Assembly: GCA_016713875.1 (NCBI GenBank)
Contig: JADJOI010000003.1
Location: 62,001 to 126,000 of the forward strand
Source of the DNA: Flavobacteriales bacterium
GTDB lineage: Bacteria > Bacteroidota > Bacteroidia > Flavobacteriales_F > PHOS-HE28
Direction: 5' to 3'
Length of the DNA: 64,000 nt
Shown: one piece after another, positions 33,847 through 43,020 of the stretch
Numbering within the stretch: position 1 is the stretch's first letter
How the letters are laid out: each line of letters begins with the position of its first letter
The notes under the pieces: generated by a model
What the model was told of the DNA's origin: nothing
Database searches by the model: none
Seen by the model: the letters and a program-made list of their open reading frames with translations, nothing else
Position numbers and translations under genes: made by a program

Positions 33847-36800
33847 ATGCGGTTCCACGTCGCCATCCTGTCGGCCGTTGCGATGGGCCTCGCCGGCCTC
33901 GGTCCGGTGTCCGCCCAACAGCAGCCCTGCGCCACCGATGCCCTTCATGCCGCGGTGATGGCCGGGCGGCCGCAGGTGGCGCACACGCAGCATCAGCATG
34001 AGCAGCGCCTGCGCCTTGTGCTGGACCACGATGCGGGCTTCGCGCGGGGCGGTGGGCTCATCACCGTACCGGTGGTGGTGCACGTGGTGCACGATGGCGG
34101 ATCGGAGAACCTGCCGGATGCGACGGTGATCGCCGGCATCGCACAGCTCAACGATGCCTTCGCGAACGCGGGTCCTTCCTTCGATCCCGATGGGCACGAC
34201 ATGGGCATCCGCTTCTGCCTGGCGCAGCGCGATCCACAGGGCAACGCCACCACTGGCATCGAGCACATCCAATCCCCGCTCACCGATGTGGTGGCCGAAA
34301 CGCAGGATGCGCCGCTCAAGCTGCTCTCGCACTGGGACCCGCTGAGCTACATCAACCTCTATGTGGTGCGCGAGATCACCTCCACGTCCGTGGGGTCGGC
34401 GGTGGCGGGCTACGCCTTCCTGCCCGGCATGCACGGCCAGCCGCAGGACGGGGCCGTGGTGGAGGCCGCCTACCTGGGCGGATCGATCCACAACACCAAG
34501 GTGACGGTGCATGAGCTGGGGCACTACCTGGGCCTCTACCACACCTTCGACGGGGGCTGCGGCAACGCCGACTGCCTGAGCGATGGCGACCGCGTGTGCG
34601 ATACGCCGCCCGATGATGCGACGGCCTCCGTGGCGTGCACCGCCACGGTGAACTCCTGCTTCACCGATGCGGACGACAGTTCGCCGAACAACCCCTTCCG
34701 GCCGGTGGGCCTCGGTGGCCTCGGCGATCAGAACGACCTGTTCGCCGATTACATGGACTACGGGGAGAAGGTCTGCCAGACGCGGTTCACCGCAGGGCAG
34801 GGCGACCGCATGGTGGCCACCCTGCAGACCACGAGGTCCAGTTTGCTGGCCTCGCAGGGTTGTTCGTCGCCGTGCCCCATCCCGTTCACCGCCGCCTTCA
34901 CCCTGTCGCCTGCATCACCCGTGCCGGTGGGTGCGCTGCTCGACCTTATCGACCAGTCCACACCGGGTACTTCGTACCTGTGGACGCTGGACGGCGATAC
35001 GCTGGCCACCACACCGAACGCGAGCACCAGCTTCACGCAGGAGGGCTTCCACACCGCGCTGCTCACCGTGCGCGACAGTGTCAACAATTGTCTGGACGAT
35101 GCCTCCCAGCTCTTCGAGGTCGACTGCCCCGGCGAGGCCTCGTTCACGGCCAGCGACCTGGAGGTGCTGCCGGGCGACACGGTGTGGCTCACCAACACCA
35201 GCACCGGCGGAACCCCCACGTGGTACCTGGACGGCGCGGTCTACGGCAGCGCCTGGGACACGGTGTTCGTGGTGCCGCAGCCGGGGGTGTACTCGATCTA
35301 CCTCACCACCACCTCGGCCGTGTGCACGAACACCTCCACCACCGTGTCGATCACCACGGGCAACTGCCGGTCGTGGGGCCCCGAGATGAACTGGTTCTTC
35401 GCCGACAGTGCATCGTTGCACTTCGCCACGGGCACCGTGATGGCCGGATCGGCCAGCGCCATGTACTGCTGGGAGGGCACGGCCACCATGAGCGATGCCG
35501 ATGGCGAGCTGCTGTGCTACAGCAATGGACTGAACATCTGGGACCGGACGCACACGGTGATGCCGAACGGGAGCGGTCTGCTCGGCGGTGGCACCACCTC
35601 CAGCGTGAACCAGGCGATCATCGTGCCCTGGCCGGGCAGCAGCACCGAATACTGCCTGGTCACGATGGACGAGATGGAGAACTGGACCAGCCACGGCGTG
35701 CGCTGGAACAAGGTGGACATGAGCCTGAACGGCGGGCTCGGTGACATCACGATCAAGAACCAGCTGTTGCACACGCAGGGCAAGGAGTGCATGGCGGCGG
35801 CGTACCACAGCAACGGCACGGACATCTGGTTCCTCTTTCCGAGGACCCAGCCTTCTCGGATCGAGGCCTGGCTGCTCACCGCCAACGGCTTCCAGCCCCC
35901 GGTGATCACGGTGATCCCCAACAGCGACAACATCCTGCGGCCCACCTTCAGCCATGCGGCCAAACGGGTGGTGATGTGCTGGCGCACGCCCTTCCCGTTC
36001 ATCCACTCCTGGCACCTCTTCGACTTCGATGCCGCCGCGGGCACCTTGAGCAACCAGCTCGACTTTTCGTTCGTCGGCATCAACTACTTGATGTCGGCTG
36101 AATTCTCCCCGGACGATCAGGTGCTCTACATGTCCGACTTCGATGGCATCCATCAGTACGACCTGACCCAGACCACGGCCTCGGCCATCCAAGCATCGAA
36201 GTTCACCTTGCCGGGTTCCTTTCAGCGTGCGCACATGCGCCTGGCCCCTGACGGGCGCATCTACGACAGCGGGAACATCCTCTCCCAGTTCGTCGGGGTC
36301 ATCCAAACACCGGAACAGCTTGGCGCAGGCTGCGGGTATGTGAGCCTCGGACCGCCTCTCGGGTCGGGCCGTGGCGAGCTCAGTCTCCCACTTTTCGTGC
36401 GCGGCGCACGGTTCCGGGGCGACATCGCGTTGGTCGGTCCTGACTCGGCATGCACCACCGGCACCGCGGACATCGCCGTGGAGCAGCCTGACACGGCCTG
36501 CGCGTACACCTGGTGGGTGAACGAGGCGCTGGTGCCACCCACCGCGGGCGATACGCTCCTGACGCTGGCCTGGCCCGGCACGGACAGCGCCGTGGTGCGC
36601 GTGGCCAAGGCCTGCCCCTGCGGCTATACGGTGGGAACGCATGTGCTGCACTATGCACCACCGCCGACCTACACGCTCGGCCCGGACACTGCGGTATGCA
36701 CGGGACAGGCTTTGGTGCTCGATGCCGGGCCCGGTGCGTCCCACACCTGGAGCACGGGTTCCACCCAGCAGACCACGACCATCACGGCAGCGGGCGAGGT

Positions 36801-37800
36801 GTGGGTGGAGCTGATCGACGGCAACGGCTGCGTGCTGCGCGACACGGTGCAGGTGGTGGAGGTGCCCTACATGCCGCCGGTGGAACTGGGGGCCGGCGAT
36901 ACGCTGTGCATGGGCCAAGTGCTGGTGCTCGACGCCGGACCCGGCTACCAGAGCTACCTATGGCAGGACCTCAGTAGCGCGCAGACCTTCACGGCCTGGC
37001 TACCGGGCACCTACTGGGTCACCGTCACGTCGGCCTGTGGCACGACCACGGACACCGTGCAGGTGGTGGATGCGGGCACCGATCTGGTGGACCTGGGCCC
37101 GGACACCGTGGTGTGCGACAACACGCCCGTGCAGCTCCAGGTGTCGGGCCTGCTGCACACCATCCTTTGGAACGATGGCAGCGCGGGCACGGTCCTTTCG
37201 GTGAACCCGCCGGCGCTGGCCTGGGTGGAGGTGACGGATGAGCGTGGCTGCGCCGAGCGCGATTCCCTGCTCGTTCAGGTGGACACGGTGCCGCCGGTGC
37301 TCATCTGTCCGCGCGACACCGTCGTGGTCGGAGGCGAGGTGGGTCCCGTGTTCGTCAGCCTTGAGCCTGCGGTGGCCTTCGACGATTGCGCCGTCACTGT
37401 CGCCAACGATGTCAACGGCACCGTGGACGCCAGCGGCATGTACGCGCCCGGCACCACCGTGGTCACGTGGACGGCCGTGGATCAGGCGGGCAACGTCACC
37501 CTCTGCACGGCGGTGATCACCGTGGCCATCGACAACGCCGTGGCCGATGTGGGCTGCGCCGGTGCTGCGCGCGTGGTGCCGAACCCGACCAGCGGTCCGC
37601 TCACGCTGCGTGTGCCCTGCCTGCGTGGGCGCGCCCGCGCAGCGCTCATCAATGCGCTGGGCCAGCAGGTCACCGGCTGGTGGCCGGTGGACGGCGAGGT
37701 CCATCCGCTGAACGTGGACGGGCTGGCGCCCGGGGCGTACACGCTGCGGCTGGTGGAGGAGGGCGGCGAGCGTCGGCTGCCGGTGCTGGTGGTGCGATAG
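33847..37800 (+). CDS. Secreted M43 metalloprotease with PKD, HYR and T9SS sorting domains
   Basis: 1317 residues from ATG 33847, where the signal peptide (AILSAVAMGLAGLGPVSAQ) begins. The M43 motif HELGHYLGLYH lies near residue 221, with DRVCDTPP and the Met-turn DYMDYGEKVC. PKD-like units follow, then a long beta-propeller-like stretch (YCWEGTATMSDADGELLCYSNG, AEFSPDDQVLYMSD) and repeated LGPDTAVC/LGAGDTLC/LGPDTVVC segments. An HYR-type domain (CPRDTVVV, TVVTWTAVDQAGN) precedes a T9SS end (VPNPTSGPLTLRV, PGAYTLRLVEEG). Divergent from the other M43 gene; the two have different tails and may be paralogues specialised for different targets. Confidence 0.88.
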   Translation: MRFHVAILSAVAMGLAGLGPVSAQQQPCATDALHAAVMAGRPQVAHTQHQHEQRLRLVLDHDAGFARGGGLITVPVVVHVVHDGGSENLPDATVIAGIAQLNDAFANAGPSFDPDGHDMGIRFCLAQRDPQGNATTGIEHIQSPLTDVVAETQDAPLKLLSHWDPLSYINLYVVREITSTSVGSAVAGYAFLPGMHGQPQDGAVVEAAYLGGSIHNTKVTVHELGHYLGLYHTFDGGCGNADCLSDGDRVCDTPPDDATASVACTATVNSCFTDADDSSPNNPFRPVGLGGLGDQNDLFADYMDYGEKVCQTRFTAGQGDRMVATLQTTRSSLLASQGCSSPCPIPFTAAFTLSPASPVPVGALLDLIDQSTPGTSYLWTLDGDTLATTPNASTSFTQEGFHTALLTVRDSVNNCLDDASQLFEVDCPGEASFTASDLEVLPGDTVWLTNTSTGGTPTWYLDGAVYGSAWDTVFVVPQPGVYSIYLTTTSAVCTNTSTTVSITTGNCRSWGPEMNWFFADSASLHFATGTVMAGSASAMYCWEGTATMSDADGELLCYSNGLNIWDRTHTVMPNGSGLLGGGTTSSVNQAIIVPWPGSSTEYCLVTMDEMENWTSHGVRWNKVDMSLNGGLGDITIKNQLLHTQGKECMAAAYHSNGTDIWFLFPRTQPSRIEAWLLTANGFQPPVITVIPNSDNILRPTFSHAAKRVVMCWRTPFPFIHSWHLFDFDAAAGTLSNQLDFSFVGINYLMSAEFSPDDQVLYMSDFDGIHQYDLTQTTASAIQASKFTLPGSFQRAHMRLAPDGRIYDSGNILSQFVGVIQTPEQLGAGCGYVSLGPPLGSGRGELSLPLFVRGARFRGDIALVGPDSACTTGTADIAVEQPDTACAYTWWVNEALVPPTAGDTLLTLAWPGTDSAVVRVAKACPCGYTVGTHVLHYAPPPTYTLGPDTAVCTGQALVLDAGPGASHTWSTGSTQQTTTITAAGEVWVELIDGNGCVLRDTVQVVEVPYMPPVELGAGDTLCMGQVLVLDAGPGYQSYLWQDLSSAQTFTAWLPGTYWVTVTSACGTTTDTVQVVDAGTDLVDLGPDTVVCDNTPVQLQVSGLLHTILWNDGSAGTVLSVNPPALAWVEVTDERGCAERDSLLVQVDTVPPVLICPRDTVVVGGEVGPVFVSLEPAVAFDDCAVTVANDVNGTVDASGMYAPGTTVVTWTAVDQAGNVTLCTAVITVAIDNAVADVGCAGAARVVPNPTSGPLTLRVPCLRGRARAALINALGQQVTGWWPVDGEVHPLNVDGLAPGAYTLRLVEEGGERRLPVLVVR

Positions 37801-37843
37801 GGCAAGGGCAGGGGCGCGTGGCACGATCGGCGCACCGCTCCGC

Positions 37844-38506
37844 TCACGGCTCCACGATGCGCCACTTGAAGGCGAACAGCACCAGCCCGGTCTTGCTCTT
37901 GATGCCGAACTTCTCGAAGAGGTTCGTGCGGTGGTTCTCCACCGATCGCGGCTGCACGCCCATCAGCTCGGCGATGCCTTCGTAGGTGAGCTCCTCGGAC
38001 GAGCACACCAGGCGCAGGAACTCCAGCTCGCGCGGGGTGATGCGGCTCAGGATGTCGGCGCGCTCGTGGTCGATCCGCGCGCGCAGGGAGCCGTGGTCCA
38101 CCGGCTCCGTGTGCGTTTCGTTGGAATGGAAATAGCCGGTGTGGACCAGGCTGTCCAGGGCGTGCTTGAGCAGGGCGCTGCGGGCGTTCTTGCACAGGAA
38201 GCCCCGCGCTCCGGCGCGGAAGGCCAGCACCAGGGCCTCATCGCTGGCGTCGAAGGTGAGCGCCAGCGGAAGCACCGCCGGTCGGTGGGCGCGCAGCCAG
38301 GCGATGGTGGCGAAGCCGTCCATCACCGGCATGTGCAGGTCCACGACGGCGATGGCGGGATCGGGCCGGCCCTCGAGGCCATCGATCAGTTCCTGCCCAT
38401 GGGCCGCTTCCAGCACCACGGTATAGTCGGCGAACGCGTTGATGGTGGCGGCGAGACCCTCGCGCACCATGTGGTGGTCATCCACCAGGGCTACCGGATG
38501 GGGCAT
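37844..38506 (-). CDS. LuxR/NarL-type response regulator
   Basis: 220 residues. The receiver domain starts at VALVDDHHMVREGL, has the phosphoacceptor Asp in VVDLHMPVMDG near residue 54, and ends with the CKNARSALLKHAL loop. The C-terminal LuxR-type helix-turn-helix is seen as ITPRELEFLRLVCSSEELTYEGIAELMGVQPRSVENHRTNLFEK. It should bind DNA when phosphorylated by the kinase encoded just upstream, whose 3' end it overlaps by 29 bases. Targets unknown; it lies next to the divergent region with the CACGTGGGT palindromes, so those are possible sites, by inference only. Confidence 0.9.
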   Translation of the reverse strand: MPHPVALVDDHHMVREGLAATINAFADYTVVLEAAHGQELIDGLEGRPDPAIAVVDLHMPVMDGFATIAWLRAHRPAVLPLALTFDASDEALVLAFRAGARGFLCKNARSALLKHALDSLVHTGYFHSNETHTEPVDHGSLRARIDHERADILSRITPRELEFLRLVCSSEELTYEGIAELMGVQPRSVENHRTNLFEKFGIKSKTGLVLFAFKWRIVEP

Positions 38507-39269
38507 GAGCGGATGTGGGGGTGAAGGTCCACGTGCAGCCTTTGCCGGGCGCGGTGGACAGGGTGGCGGTGTAGCCGATGAGACCGCAGCGGGTGCGGAT
38601 GTTGGTGAGCCCGCTGCCGCCGCGCGGGGCGGCGGGGTCGAAACCGCGGCCATCGTCCTGTAGCTGTAGGGTGGGCGGGGCGCCGCGCAGCGCGATGGTG
38701 ATCGTGCGGGCGCCGCTGTGGCGCAGGGCGTTGGCCACCACCTCCTGGAAGGCGCGGAACAGGATGGTCTTCACGTCGGCGGGCGGATCCGGCGCCGTGC
38801 TGTCCAGGTGCGCCAGCACGCGGGCCTTGCCGAGGCGCTCCAGGCGGGTGGCCTCCAGTTCGAGCGCGCGGGCCAGGCCCAGCTGCTGCCAGTGGTCGCG
38901 GTTGAGGCTTCGCCCCAGGCGGCGCACCTCCTCCATCCCCTGGTCCAGGGCTTCCAGCGCGGTGGCCACACGCGGATGTCCTTTGGCGCCTTCCTCCAGA
39001 TGGTCCAGCAGGCCCACTTGCGCCACGGTGAGCAGCTGGCCCACGTTGTCGTGCAGCTCGCGGCCCACTTCGGTGAGGGTGTGCTCGGTGGCCTCGCGTT
39101 CGGCGCGGCGCAGCTCGGCATCGCGCTGCAGGTGCAGCTCGGCCAGCTCGGCGCGGTGGCGGTGGCGGCGGTTGGATCCCGCGATCATCAGCAGAAAGAG
39201 GACCGCCGTCAGCGCCAGCAGGCTCAGCGAGACCACGATGACCGTGATGTACAGGTCGGTGTCGCTCAT
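38478..39269 (-). CDS. Sensor histidine kinase (HisKA_3/HATPase_c)
   Basis: 263 residues. One N-terminal transmembrane helix (ITVIVVSLSLLALTAVLFLLMIAG), a coiled linker, the phosphoacceptor His in VGRELHDNVGQLL near residue 70, then ATPase motifs N box VANALRHSG, G1 DDGRGFD and G2 GGSGLTNIRTRC. There is no extracellular sensor domain, so signal input probably comes from the membrane protein encoded immediately upstream, whose stop overlaps this start by four bases. Partner of the response regulator encoded next. Start at ATG 39269; the longer frame is not supported. Confidence 0.9.
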   Translation of the reverse strand: MSDTDLYITVIVVSLSLLALTAVLFLLMIAGSNRRHRHRAELAELHLQRDAELRRAEREATEHTLTEVGRELHDNVGQLLTVAQVGLLDHLEEGAKGHPRVATALEALDQGMEEVRRLGRSLNRDHWQQLGLARALELEATRLERLGKARVLAHLDSTAPDPPADVKTILFRAFQEVVANALRHSGARTITIALRGAPPTLQLQDDGRGFDPAAPRGGSGLTNIRTRCGLIGYTATLSTAPGKGCTWTFTPTSAHAPSGSPGG

Positions 39270-39916
39270 GACCGGCGGGGGCGTGGCAGAAGGTTCAGGA
39301 AGGCGATGCCCATGAAGGAGTAGCGGATCACGAAGAGCAGGTCGTTCACCTTCATGATCGCCTGCGCCTTCCCGGGATCGGTGGCCGAGAAGTGCTTGAC
39401 CAGTCCGAAGATCGGGGTGAAGCTCATGAAGTAGAGGGCCACCGAGGCCAGCAGCCACCACACGGAGCGCTCCACCTGCGGTTCGGTCACCGTGTCCGCC
39501 AGGGCCAGCCCCGCGAACAGGGCCAGGAAGGAGAGCAGCAGGCCGCCGGAGATCACGGTCATGGCGAGGAAGAGGTTCGGCTCGCCCATGCGCCAGTTGC
39601 GGGCGAACTCCCAGGCCATGACGAGCAGGAAGAGGAGGGCGGCGACGAGCGTGAGCCATTTGCGCCGACGGTCCGGTCGGGTCACATGCAGCAGCATCAG
39701 GCTCAGCGTTCCGAATTCGATCGGTATGTAGAGGTTGTAAAGGCCCTCATTGCTGAGTTCCGCCAGACTGAGGGCCGTCGCTGTGGATTCGACCAGCAGG
39801 GCGGCCGCGAGTTGAGCACCGGCCCAGGGCAGCCAAGCGTCCGGTCGCGCCTTGATCCGCCACCATACGGCCAGAGCAGCGGGGATCAGCAGCAGTTTCA
39901 GGTGGGTGGCGGGCAT
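39266..39916 (-). CDS. Multi-span membrane protein, likely sensor partner of the kinase
   Basis: 216 residues with about seven hydrophobic segments (LKLLLIPAALAVWW, AGAQLAAALLVES, YNLYIPIEFGTLSLMLL, WLTLVAALLFLLVMAWEF, FLAMTVISGGLLLSFLALFAGLAL, WWLLASVALYFMSFTPIFGLV, LFVIRYSFMGIAFLNLL). Resembles membrane proteins found before LytS/HisKA_3-type kinases in Bacteroidota; no ligand-binding motif seen. First gene of the three-gene unit; TAGCTTTC, 15 bases upstream of the ATG on the minus strand, could be its promoter. Confidence 0.75.
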   Translation of the reverse strand: MPATHLKLLLIPAALAVWWRIKARPDAWLPWAGAQLAAALLVESTATALSLAELSNEGLYNLYIPIEFGTLSLMLLHVTRPDRRRKWLTLVAALLFLLVMAWEFARNWRMGEPNLFLAMTVISGGLLLSFLALFAGLALADTVTEPQVERSVWWLLASVALYFMSFTPIFGLVKHFSATDPGKAQAIMKVNDLLFVIRYSFMGIAFLNLLPRPRRS

Positions 39917-39958
39917 CTCCGGTCGCAGCCGGAAAGCTAGGCAAGCTCCTCGCTCACC

Positions 39959-40669
39959 CTATCGCTCGAAACGACCACATCGTGGCGGGCAGAGGGACCC
40001 ATAGTCATCGGCTTTGAAGCGGAACGGGGCCCCGTCGTGCGCGGTGTCGTCGAGCATCACCGTCCAGCCGGTGATGCGCCGTTGCTCCACATGGAAGGCG
40101 ACGCCATGCCGGAATCCTTCCGGACCACCGTCACTGCTGTCGTGTGTCACGGCCACGCTGGAGAGCCCCAAGCGGAACGGACCGGTCTCGCCCTCGACGG
40201 TCGAACGGTACATCACATCGATCTCCGCGTCCCACGGCAGGGTCACGGCCAGGGGGTCGGTGTCCGTGAGGGGCGCGAAGCCGCCGCCATCGCCGCGGTC
40301 CACCATCACCTGCGTGCGGTAGGCGGTGCGAAGTGGCTGCCATTCGGTCGCGGTGATCGAGCGCAGATATCCACCGTCGAGGAAGTGCGATGGTGCGTCC
40401 GGCTGGGGGAAGTCCAGGCCGCCACCGGAGGGTGTCCCGCGCACGAAGCTGAGGCCGTACACCATCGCGTTGCCATCCAGCCCCAGGTGGACGACCACCA
40501 AGCGATGGCCGGCGGGAAGCACATCCATGAGCAATTGCAGCTCTTCGTAAAGGAGGTGCTGCCGGGTGGAGCTGAGGGACCCCGCGGTGGCGTGGCGGAA
40601 GTGGTCGGTGAAATCCTGGAGCGCACGGGTGTGTTCGGAGAGCGACATCGCTCCGGTATCGGTCGGCAT
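39959..40669 (-). CDS. Hypothetical protein divergent from the nine-gene operon
   Basis: 236 residues from ATG 40669 (ATG 40648 is also possible). No signal peptide. An alpha-helical start (LQDFTDHFRHATAGSLSSTRQHLLYEELQLLMDVL) is followed by a beta-rich body (HRLVVVHLGLDGNAMVYGLSFVRG) and a Cys-rich end (GSLCPPRCGRF). No family recognised. Upstream on its strand lie a TAGATTGG box and the tandem CACGTGGGT palindromes shared with the operon at 40895. The longer open frame upstream is built from these palindromes and is not coding. Confidence 0.6.
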   Translation of the reverse strand: MPTDTGAMSLSEHTRALQDFTDHFRHATAGSLSSTRQHLLYEELQLLMDVLPAGHRLVVVHLGLDGNAMVYGLSFVRGTPSGGGLDFPQPDAPSHFLDGGYLRSITATEWQPLRTAYRTQVMVDRGDGGGFAPLTDTDPLAVTLPWDAEIDVMYRSTVEGETGPFRLGLSSVAVTHDSSDGGPEGFRHGVAFHVEQRRITGWTVMLDDTAHDGAPFRFKADDYGSLCPPRCGRFER

Positions 40670-40730
40670 GGGTGGTGGTTTTATCGGCGGCCAATCTAGC
40701 CGTGGCGGAGCAGGTGCAACAGGGGGAAAA

Positions 40731-40774
40731 CACGTGGGTGGACCCACGTGGAAACACATGGGTGTACCCACGTG
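40731..40774. repeat. Tandem palindromes CACGTGGGT-N2-ACCCACGTG (two units)
   Basis: Unit 1 (40731-40750) is a perfect palindrome around GG. Unit 2 (40755-40774) has one change (CACATGGGT) around GT. The units are separated by GAAA, a 24-base period. They lie between divergent promoters. Related elements occur near 58101, 59815 and 62876. Confidence 0.85.
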
Positions 40775-40894
40775 AAAGAACGTGGACAGCGGATCGCCCG
40801 AGCGGGTTGCTTTGGATGTGCCAAAGCCACACCGGTCGATCAGGCCTCTGATCGTCGGTCCACCAAGGCACCGCACACCTCAAGCCTGCAGCCC

Positions 40895-41683
40895 ATGAGC
40901 TTCTCCCAACTTCCCCTGCAGCGGTCCATCGAAGAGGCCAAGAACGAGCTGCTCGCCTTGGGCTACCATTTCGAGCAGCGCACGGCGCGCTCCCGTGCCC
41001 TGTTCGGCGTGCTGGGCCTGGTGGCCATGATGTGCTGGTTGACCTTGTTCATGTTGGGCTGCTGGATCCGGACCGGACCGCAGCGCGCGGACCTGATCAG
41101 TTACGGCTTCCAGTGGAAGCCGGCGCTGCATGTGCTGCTGTTCTGGACCCCCACCAACGTCTGCTTTCTCGGCCTGCTGGCCGCCTTCATCGCGGGCTGC
41201 CTCAGCTACAACAGTGACCCGCGCGCCATCCAGGCCAACCTGATGCGCGCGCTGGTGCACAATGACCTGCCCGTGGTGGACCGCCTCCAGCGGCAGTTGG
41301 AGTACCTCTACGAGCAACCGTGGGTGAGCATGAAGCGCAGTTTCGCGGTCTACCTGCTCGTGATCACCAGTTCCTACCTGCTGGACGTGTCGCCCTTCGC
41401 CGAACCGCCCACGCCTGCCGAGGGGCAGTTGAAGTACGTGCACATGGCCGGCATCACCTCGGCCCTGTCGTTCGTCATGGGCTTCGACCCCACACGCTTC
41501 CAGGGCCTGATCGAGCGGATGGGCGGATGGAGCTCCTCCGCACGCTTCGACCCGCCGCAGCCGGGGAGGGGGATGGTGCAGGGGAGGAAAGTGGCGGCAC
41601 CACCGGCACAGGAGGAAGCCCTGGAGGATGAAGGACCGAGCGCGATGGCCCATACCGCTGGCGGTAGCGCGGCCAACCCTTGA
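40895..41683 (+). CDS. Membrane protein, first gene of nine-gene operon
   Basis: 262 residues. An N-terminal amphipathic segment is followed by about four membrane spans (FGVLGLVAMMCWLTLFMLGCWI, LHVLLFWTPTNVCFLGLLAAFIAGC, FAVYLLVITSSYLLDV, MAGITSALSFVMGF). A charged cytoplasmic-looking stretch lies between spans 2 and 3, and a low-complexity tail rich in Pro, Ala and Glu ends the protein. No family recognised. ATG 40895 is chosen because upstream codons come from the palindromic repeat region. 33 bases separate it from the next gene. Confidence 0.65.
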   Translation: MSFSQLPLQRSIEEAKNELLALGYHFEQRTARSRALFGVLGLVAMMCWLTLFMLGCWIRTGPQRADLISYGFQWKPALHVLLFWTPTNVCFLGLLAAFIAGCLSYNSDPRAIQANLMRALVHNDLPVVDRLQRQLEYLYEQPWVSMKRSFAVYLLVITSSYLLDVSPFAEPPTPAEGQLKYVHMAGITSALSFVMGFDPTRFQGLIERMGGWSSSARFDPPQPGRGMVQGRKVAAPPAQEEALEDEGPSAMAHTAGGSAANP

Positions 41684-41716
41684 GATCGATCACCACGCCC
41701 CGACACACACCTCGCC

Positions 41717-42349
41717 ATGCCCACCCACCGCACCACCGCCTCTGTCCTGCGCCTGCGGGCCCGGCCCGGAACGGATGCCGACATCATCGGCCGGCGCCCT
41801 CTGAACACGCCGCTCGACCTGCAACGCACCGACCAGGGGTGGGCGCAGGTGACGGCCCACCTGCTCGATGGCCGGCTGTCCGGCTGGGTGAGCGCCGCCC
41901 ACATCGAGCCTTGGGCGACGGCGGTCCTGGTGGCCGAACCCGATTGGTTGCCCATCGCGCGGGCCGAAGTAAGCGTGCGTGAGCTCCCCGGCCCGGAGCA
42001 CAACCCGCGCATCATCGGGTACCATGCCACCACCACCCTGCGCGCCACCACGGATGAAACGGCCTGGTGTTCCGCGTTCGTGAACTGGTGCGTGACCCAG
42101 GCGGGTCATCGAGGCACCAACAGCGCGGCGGCCCGAAGCTGGCTCACCTGGGGCCGGTCGCTCGCGGAACCCGCGGTGGGCAGCATCGCGGTCTTCCGGC
42201 GCGGCGGCAGCCCCGCCAGCGGGCACGTGGCCTTCTTCCTGGAGCGGCGCGGCTCGGGGATCATGGTGCTCGGTGGCAACCAGAGCAACGGTGTGCGGGT
42301 GAGCAGCTACCCCGCGCAGGACCTGCTGGGTTACCGAATGACCGGTTGA
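41717..42349 (+). CDS. SH3-like plus TIGR02594-type (CHAP/NlpC-like) peptidase
   Basis: 210 residues. Residues ~8-65 look like a bacterial SH3 domain (SVLRLRARPGTDADIIGRRP, GWVSAAHIEPW). The second part fits TIGR02594: nucleophile Cys in WCSAFVNWCVTQAG near 118, the GTNSAAARSWLTWG block, the catalytic His in SGHVAFF, and GGNQSNGV at the end. Related enzymes cut peptidoglycan peptides; no signal peptide is present, so export would need another route. Second gene of the operon. Confidence 0.82.
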   Translation: MPTHRTTASVLRLRARPGTDADIIGRRPLNTPLDLQRTDQGWAQVTAHLLDGRLSGWVSAAHIEPWATAVLVAEPDWLPIARAEVSVRELPGPEHNPRIIGYHATTTLRATTDETAWCSAFVNWCVTQAGHRGTNSAAARSWLTWGRSLAEPAVGSIAVFRRGGSPASGHVAFFLERRGSGIMVLGGNQSNGVRVSSYPAQDLLGYRMTG

Positions 42350-42363
42350 GCAACGCCCCGACC

Positions 42364-43020
42364 ATGACCATGCCCACCCCCACCGTTGGACTGGCGGCAT
42401 TGATCGCCTCCCTGTTGATCCCCCTGGCCCAGGTGGTGGCGCCGGTGGTGCAGGAGGCCTGGACCACCGACATGCGGTTGGAAGTGGAGAAGGCGATCGC
42501 CGACGAGCGGCTGGCGTTGGAGCGGGCGATCTCCTCGGAGAAGCAACGTGAGCAGGTCGCCGACATCCTGCTGAACCGCTACATCGACCAGGATGCCGAG
42601 GACCAGCGCAAGGCGCTCGCGATCATCGTGGGCCTGTTCCCGCGGTTCGCCAGCGAGCTGGAAGAGGCGCTCGCGCGGTACGCCGCCAACGAGACCGTGA
42701 AGGACGCGGCCGAGCGCGTGGTGGCCCGTGCGGCCGAGGTGCCTCTGGCCGCCGTGGACCTGGCCCGCGCGGCGGAGCGTGCGGGTTTCGACGCGCTGTT
42801 GAACAACGACATCCCGGCCGCGCGGGCACAGTTCAACAAGGCCTACACCGCGTACCCGCAGTTCCACAACGTGGATGAGATCAGACGCAAGCTCGACACC
42901 GTACGCCACGAAGACCCCGCGGCCATTGCGCGGGTGAAGAGCAGCATCGTGAACGAGAACGCCTGGCGCATGCCCGAAGAGGTCCGCCAGCACCTGCTCC
43001 AGCAGACCCAGCAGCCATGA
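42364..43020 (+). CDS. Membrane-anchored helical protein of unknown function
   Basis: 218 residues. A single N-terminal hydrophobic helix (VGLAALIASLLIPLAQVVAPVV) is followed by a long charged alpha-helical region with coiled-coil character (DMRLEVEKAIADERLALERAISSEKQREQ). A C-terminal part with a TPR-like unit follows (ERAGFDALLNNDIPAARAQFNKAYTAYPQFHNV). No family recognised. It lies 14 bases after the peptidase gene and overlaps the next gene by four bases (ATGA), so it is likely made in fixed ratio with the membrane protein that follows. Confidence 0.62.
   Translation: MTMPTPTVGLAALIASLLIPLAQVVAPVVQEAWTTDMRLEVEKAIADERLALERAISSEKQREQVADILLNRYIDQDAEDQRKALAIIVGLFPRFASELEEALARYAANETVKDAAERVVARAAEVPLAAVDLARAAERAGFDALLNNDIPAARAQFNKAYTAYPQFHNVDEIRRKLDTVRHEDPAAIARVKSSIVNENAWRMPEEVRQHLLQQTQQP

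Noticed and set aside
40131..40883. Minus-strand frames crossing the CACGTGGGT palindromes
   Set aside because: The repeat-derived parts do not look like protein, and gene starts downstream are better supported.
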